Position numbers and translations under genes: made by a program. Positions 59,501 through 64,000 of a DNA stretch of 64,000 nt are shown piece by piece (the stretch's first letter is position 1; each line of letters begins with the position of its first letter). The notes beneath the pieces were generated by a model that did no database searches, was not told the DNA's origin, and saw nothing but the letters and a program-made list of their open reading frames with translations. This stretch comes from Apodospora peruviana (taxonomy: Eukaryota; Ascomycota; Sordariomycetes; Sordariales; Lasiosphaeriaceae): the NCBI GenBank assembly GCA_033439685.1, contig JAUEDM010000001.1, positions 2,976,001 through 3,040,000 on the forward strand, in the 5' to 3' direction.

Positions 59501-62030
59501 CGAGCTCAGGTTCCTTAAAGTCCTCCTTGGAGACCTTGGCGAGCTCCTTGATCGCCTTTTCAGGATCAAACTCGCAGCGAAATAGCACGTCCCTGGCAAC
59601 GTCCTGGAGGTTCGTCGAGCGCGGAGGTAGACCCAACTGGACGGCCATAGTCTTGGCCTTCTCCATGTAGGCGTCGATCGCCTTGCCCGGCATGCTGACG
59701 CCAACCTCCTCAGGAGGTACGTATAGCCGGGTGACGGTGTCATCGCCACCTCGCTCCACCCATCCGGGCGGCTCGTCCTGTACCCACTTTGGGCGGTTCT
59801 CCTTCCGGATGCGCTCATTCTCAAGCGCAACTTGCATCTCCTTAGTGAGCTTGTTAGCGCTTTTGCCCGTCTTCTTGATCTCAAGCGGCTTCTCATACAC
59901 CACCGGCCGACCTGGCCACGCCGGCACGACAGCCTGGTGGCGCGGGCCTAGCCGGGTGCTGGCACGCGGAAAGATGCGGTCGTCGTAGTCCAGCGCATCT
60001 TCAACCTTGCAGTGGATTCCAAGATAGCGGTAGGGCCAGAGACTGGCATGGTAAATCTGCTCAGCAGTTGCCGGCTGGTGAGTGCCCTCGTCGGCCGGGC
60101 TGGTGCGGCTGGTGCGCCCCGTGTCGATGCCGGCTGCCAAGTCGTCATCGTCATCGTCGAGAAGCTCGTCCTCTTCAGGATCATGATTCGGGTCGTGGAT
60201 ATTTGGCGTGTTGCGCGCCTCGAGGTTCCGCTCGTGGTTACGGGTGCAGGCAGCGCAGGACCATGCAAAGCCACGCGATGGCTTTTTGAGCAGCGGTGGC
60301 TTGACACAGTTCATGTGGAACGTGTGTTGGCAGACGGCACAGTCCACCGAATCGGTGCTGTTCAATGTGTCAGCACTCAGAAACCGTTGTGATTGGGCGG
60401 CCCCCACCCCACCGGGGACCGAGCTAAAAAAGCTCCGCCTTCCCGCCCACTCCTACCGCCCACCGCCCACTCCTACCGCCCACCGCCCACCGGCCACACA
60501 CAACCCCAACTCGGGTGCCAGTGGGTTTAAATGGGGACGGGACTGGGAACGGGACCTGGGAAAGTCATGGTGCAAGGTACAGGACCACCTACCTGGCACA
60601 GTAGCCGGTACATCGCTTGCAGGTCTTGACCGCACTGGTCAGTTCTTTGCCCCGACCCTGCTCCACCAAAATGTACTTCCAGCGCTCGTCGAGAACCTTC
60701 TTGACGTGTTCCGGCACGTTGATGATCTGCGTCGTCGGGATCACCTCGTAGTTCTTCTGGATGTAGCGGTCATACAGCTTCTCATACCAGAAGCTATCGG
60801 GTTGCCGCTTGTACTCGGTCATGTTCGCGATCTCGGCCTTGTGCCGGATCTGACACTTACCGCGCAGAGACGTCAAAGGGCTGATGTCCGAGTGCATCGT
60901 GGCAAAAACCAGCCTGGTGTCTTGCACCTTGCGCCCAATATCCTTGGGCCTGTAGTACCAGTTGATACGCAGCGCGTCGACGGGGAGTGAGTTGTCGTTC
61001 TTAACGTGCAAAAACTCCATGATGCGCCCCAAATAGTATGGTTCCCCAGGCGGCTCACAGACCAGGTATACATGATCTGTACCCCATGTCAGAAAGAGTA
61101 AGGTAGGGTGAAAAAAAGCCACCATATCTCCAGGGAGGGCCACTCACCATTGACTTCGAGCACGGTGCCATCGTCGGCCACCATTTTCCCATTTTTGGGT
61201 CTCGACTTGGAGTTCTCGAATGTCAGTAAATTCGTCATGCCATAACCGGTGCCGCTCGTTGCATTGCTAGGGGTGCCAGCATTGCCGTTTCCGCTGTGCG
61301 AGGCGGCTCCAGGACGCTTCTGCTGCGCGTGCGCGTTTGTATGGGATGTTGACGGCGTCTGGGTGCCCGAGGCATTCGGTGCAGATTCTGCTTTGCGCTT
61401 CTTTGACTTTGTTGAGCCATTCGTAGCGTTGCCGTTGGCGGCGGGTGCTGCTGTCGCGGTTTGGTGAGTCTCTTTTTGAGCGGAGGGTTGGGGGGTTGAG
61501 ATAGGTTGCTTGTGGTCATCCATTGACGGGAGAGGTTTTCGAGCGGTACCATTGCCGGAGCGTGGGGCGGCGGCTTGGGCTGCATTTGCAGACGATGCCT
61601 GTCTGGTGGTCGCCTTTTTGGAAGAGTCACCTTCTGCTCCCCGACGTTCGGGATACAGATCAAAAAGTTCCATGTCGATGTTGTCCTCGGCGTAATTTGG
61701 ACGCGAGGTGCCCGTGCGGTTCCGCGAGCGCGTTCCGTAAGGTGAGGCGGTTTCGCCTGCGCCTGCGGCACTCTTTGAGGCCGTAGAAGTAGATTTCTCC
61801 ATCGGCTGCGGAGACTCTGAATTGCTAGCGGAAATTGGTGTTGGGTCCGATATCCTGGGGAGAATGGTGGTGGATATGGACCCCGAGCCAGAAGCCGTAG
61901 TGGTGGTGGTTGAGGAAGAAACAGCAGTCGAGGTTGCTGCTCCCGTGGCGCCGTCTTTGGCAGATGAGGTGCGACTGGCCGAGTTTGGCTGGTCCTCGGA
62001 GTGCTTCACATTTTGGGTTTTCTGGGCCAT
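56553..62030 (-). CDS. sntB: SntB/Snt2-like BAH-PHD-SANT chromatin reader
   Basis: Nuclear reader of histone H3, in fungi part of an Rpd3-type deacetylase/ubiquitin-ligase complex controlling development and secondary metabolism (family knowledge). Minus-strand exons are 62030-61148, 61076-60593, 60357-58506 and 58451-56553, giving 1705 residues. Introns are 71, 235 and 54 nt. A disordered Ser/Thr/Ala N-terminus of ~280 residues precedes a BAH domain (residues ~280-415, with VYLVCEPPGEPYYLGRI). PHD1 (CKRCTGYC, CAVCQHTFHMNC) is split by the second intron. An ELM2-like stretch and SANT (~735-795) follow, then a GATA-like finger (CKFCGTKASRQWRR, CRRCAELWRR). PHD2 (CAICGEMEPLGDQHLSC) and an extended PHD (CILCPVE, WIHVTCAVW, CKVCKTDEGACVNCHHC, HVECAHQAG) complete the reader set. 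The C-terminal 300 residues are Pro-rich. The start at 62030 is the first methionine with fungal-like N-terminus. Confidence 0.94.
60443..60491 (+). repeat. 20-bp tandem repeat inside a sntB intron
   Basis: About 2.4 copies of the unit CGCCCACTCCTACCGCCCAC lie in intron 2 of the SntB-like gene (60592-60358). On the coding strand they are G-rich. They explain part of the unusual 235-nt intron length. Confidence 0.85.
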
Positions 62031-64000
62031 GGTGCCGAGCCAACAGCCGCGGTGGTCCCGATGTGTCAATGAGAACGCGCGGAGGCGAAGGCAAGAGAGA
62101 AGGCGAGGCCAGGGCCCTTCTCGCGAAATGCTGGATGAGATGCGAGGAGAGCGTGGAGGTTGGCGGGTGGTGGAAAGAAAAAGGTACAACAACGGCGGCA
62201 GCAACGGGCCAGATGATGGTCCATAAGACTAGACGGCGGCGTGCCGGCGCGCCGTGTAAATAACTAGGGTTGTGCGGGAGCCGTCAAGAAAGATGGTGGA
62301 AGGGTGTTGGGGTGATGACCCTGCGATATATGGAGAGAGAACAGGTCGGAGGCGTGGCCAGAGCGAAGGTGAGAGGTACTAAGTAGGCAGCGGAAACGAG
62401 GCGACATATAGCAGTATGTGGTGAATGGGTGCGTCTGGGTATGCAAAATGGGACTGTGAATGGAATGGCAGTGGAGCGGGACGGCGGGAGACTGGATGAT
62501 GGGAGGGCCGTGAAGGAAGGGGATGGAGAAGACGGGAGACGGTTCCGAGGTCGAGGCCGGCGTTGGATGCTGGGCCCAAGAGCGCCCGTGGTCTGGCAGG
62601 TTGCTGGCCAAGTTGAATCTGGATTGCATGTGGAAAGTTCACGGAGAGGAGGAAAAAGGAAGGGAGCGATATGTGGGCGAAAGTAATAATGGAGACCGAG
62701 AAGAAACGTCAAATGGCAAGCCCAGCAAGTCAATGGAGACTGGAGACTTGACCTGAGTGGAAGGGCAAGGCAAGCTCATAGAAAAGGTACGTCTCTACTT
62801 TTGGCTGCGCTGCACACACTGCACTTGGGCAAGGCGGCGCCATGAGGTGCCTGGACTCTGCGGCATGGGCCATGGGTCTGGTCTGGGGCCCTGGACCGAA
62901 GACGTCGTCCTCCCACCCCAGCCAAGCAGGTAAGGTACCCATTTAATCTGTAATCGAACCCCCAGCTCATATTCACTCAGTACCGTACCGAACCGCATCG
63001 CACCGCACACGACTGATTTGGTGAGGGATTCCGTTGACCTTCGACCTTCGACACCTTCGACCTTCCGGCTGAGTGGGCCAGCCTGCGTCCTAGTAGTCCA
63101 CGGGTCCCATTAGGGTGTGGGGCCACTCAGAGGTTGATTTCGCGTAGTGCAGGGATTGGCATTCCCGCATCTCCCAGATTTCAACGTCGGCAAATCCCCC
63201 CATGCAGCCACCTTGCCAGTACATCTGGGCTACCTGAGCCCCGAAAACCTCTTCAACCTCACTCCATGCCCTGCCCTGCCGTGAGTCTCCCAACGGCGCT
63301 CCACCACACGCGAGGCCGACTCCTCCGGCGACAACCATTCTTTTGTATTCATCTTGACGTGCAGGTCTATTTCATTTCAACTCTGCGTCGCCCATATCTC
63401 ACAGTCTCTGGCAGGGCAGCCTATGTGTACTCACTGTCGCCATGTCGGCGTGGGACATGGCGATAGCCAAGAAAGAGGTTGCGAGGCACGCTGGCGCGCG
63501 AAAATGGGTTGGAGAGGCAGCTAACATTTGCTGTCCGGGATTGCCACGCCAATCTGGACCGCTTTCTTCGAGTCAACCCAGGTTGGCCCAAAAGCTGATG
63601 GCTTCAGTCAGTGTGGGCAGGCGAAGCCCTGACAAACCAACGACAGACGTATTATACCAAGACCCAGCCTTCCAAATGGTGTCTGCATATTAGATGTATT
63701 TGGGAACAGGCGAAAGCAGCACCTCCAAGTCCTACAATGATGACAGACCGAGGATACCAGATATGACTGTGCTTTCGCGCGTTGCAGCAAAGGGGCGGTT
63801 CCCGGATGTCCCACTAACGCCGCGCATCATAATGCGTTTGCTGACTTTGTCGTCAATCCACCTCACCCGCATCCACACCCCTCCTTCTTCACGGACAGAG
63901 ATATGTGCAGCGGTACAGCCTTTGTCCCGTGATCAAGTCTGGCAGGCTAACACAGGTTCGGCGTGTCTCCTCCCTGGAGACAATTCAAATCCAAACTTGG
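62031..64000. other. Upstream region of the SntB-like gene, to the window edge
   Basis: The leader and promoter of a large regulatory gene. 62230-62730 is pyrimidine-rich on the gene's strand and probably transcribed. Short frames on both strands have no domain. A cluster of CCTTCGA words lies at 63035-63066. No gene start could be supported before the right edge. Confidence 0.5.
63035..63066 (+). repeat. Imperfect CCTTCGA tandem repeat
   Basis: Four near-copies of GACCTTC/CCTTCGA occur in about 32 bases, roughly 1 kb upstream of the SntB-like start codon. It may be a small regulatory array or a simple-sequence expansion. Confidence 0.6.

Overview
The window is nuclear DNA of a filamentous ascomycete (Pezizomycotina). 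The evidence is short GT-AG introns, mostly 49-90 nt with CTRAC-like branch sites, compact intergenic spacers, and best-known fungal families: a single MadBub checkpoint kinase, an SntB/Snt2-type chromatin reader, a Ydj1-type DnaJ ending in CASQ, and a TVP38 protein. Short TACGGAGTA and TAGGTA words scattered in the spacers also fit this group. I cannot name the genus. No virus, intact transposon, rRNA gene, tRNA gene or CRISPR array was recognised.

Layout, left to right. 1-2333 (-): M1 aminopeptidase, cut by the left edge. 4554-7769 (+): Argonaute with a disturbed frame near 6600, followed by a 3.2 kb gene-free stretch. 10951-12387 (+): enolase. 13058-16969 (+): BUB1/MAD3 kinase, convergent with 17448-19013 (-), an AP endonuclease of the Apn1 type. 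21195-25133 (+): large F-box protein with a C-terminal CaaX box. 25942-26199 (-): possible 85-residue protein. 26736-28494 (+): conserved-looking protein of unknown function. 29142-30290 (+): 6-phosphogluconate dehydrogenase-like protein with a GC-AG intron. 31045-32804 (-): seven-exon ALY/REF mRNA-export factor. 33748-35275 (-): eIF4A. 36021-37853 (+): F-box plus JmjC protein. 39259-41585 (+): CCCH/Smr protein. 42670-44113 (+): TVP38. 44701-46523 (-): unknown protein with three Cys-Pro motifs. 47493-49028 (+): proline iminopeptidase. 49232-51069 (-): secreted carboxylesterase. 52131-53546 (-): DnaJ/Ydj1. 55176-55925 (+): cytosine deaminase. 56553-62030 (-): SntB/Snt2-like BAH-PHD-SANT protein. 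62031-64000: its upstream region.

The genes do not form one pathway or a secondary-metabolite cluster. They are mostly housekeeping functions: glycolysis, translation initiation, mRNA export, protein folding, DNA repair, mitotic checkpoint and chromatin. A few are regulatory or accessory: Argonaute, F-box proteins and the secreted esterase. I rebuilt exon structures by hand from splice signals, phase agreement and family conservation. Coordinates are given per exon where they decide the product.

The observations most worth a second look are: the broken or cryptically spliced Argonaute and the three identical 10-mers upstream of it; the MadBub fusion of KEN boxes and kinase; the CaaX-tailed F-box protein; the long weak-donor intron in the export factor, which recalls YRA1 autoregulation; and the three-CP-motif protein. 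No clear previously undescribed system was found.
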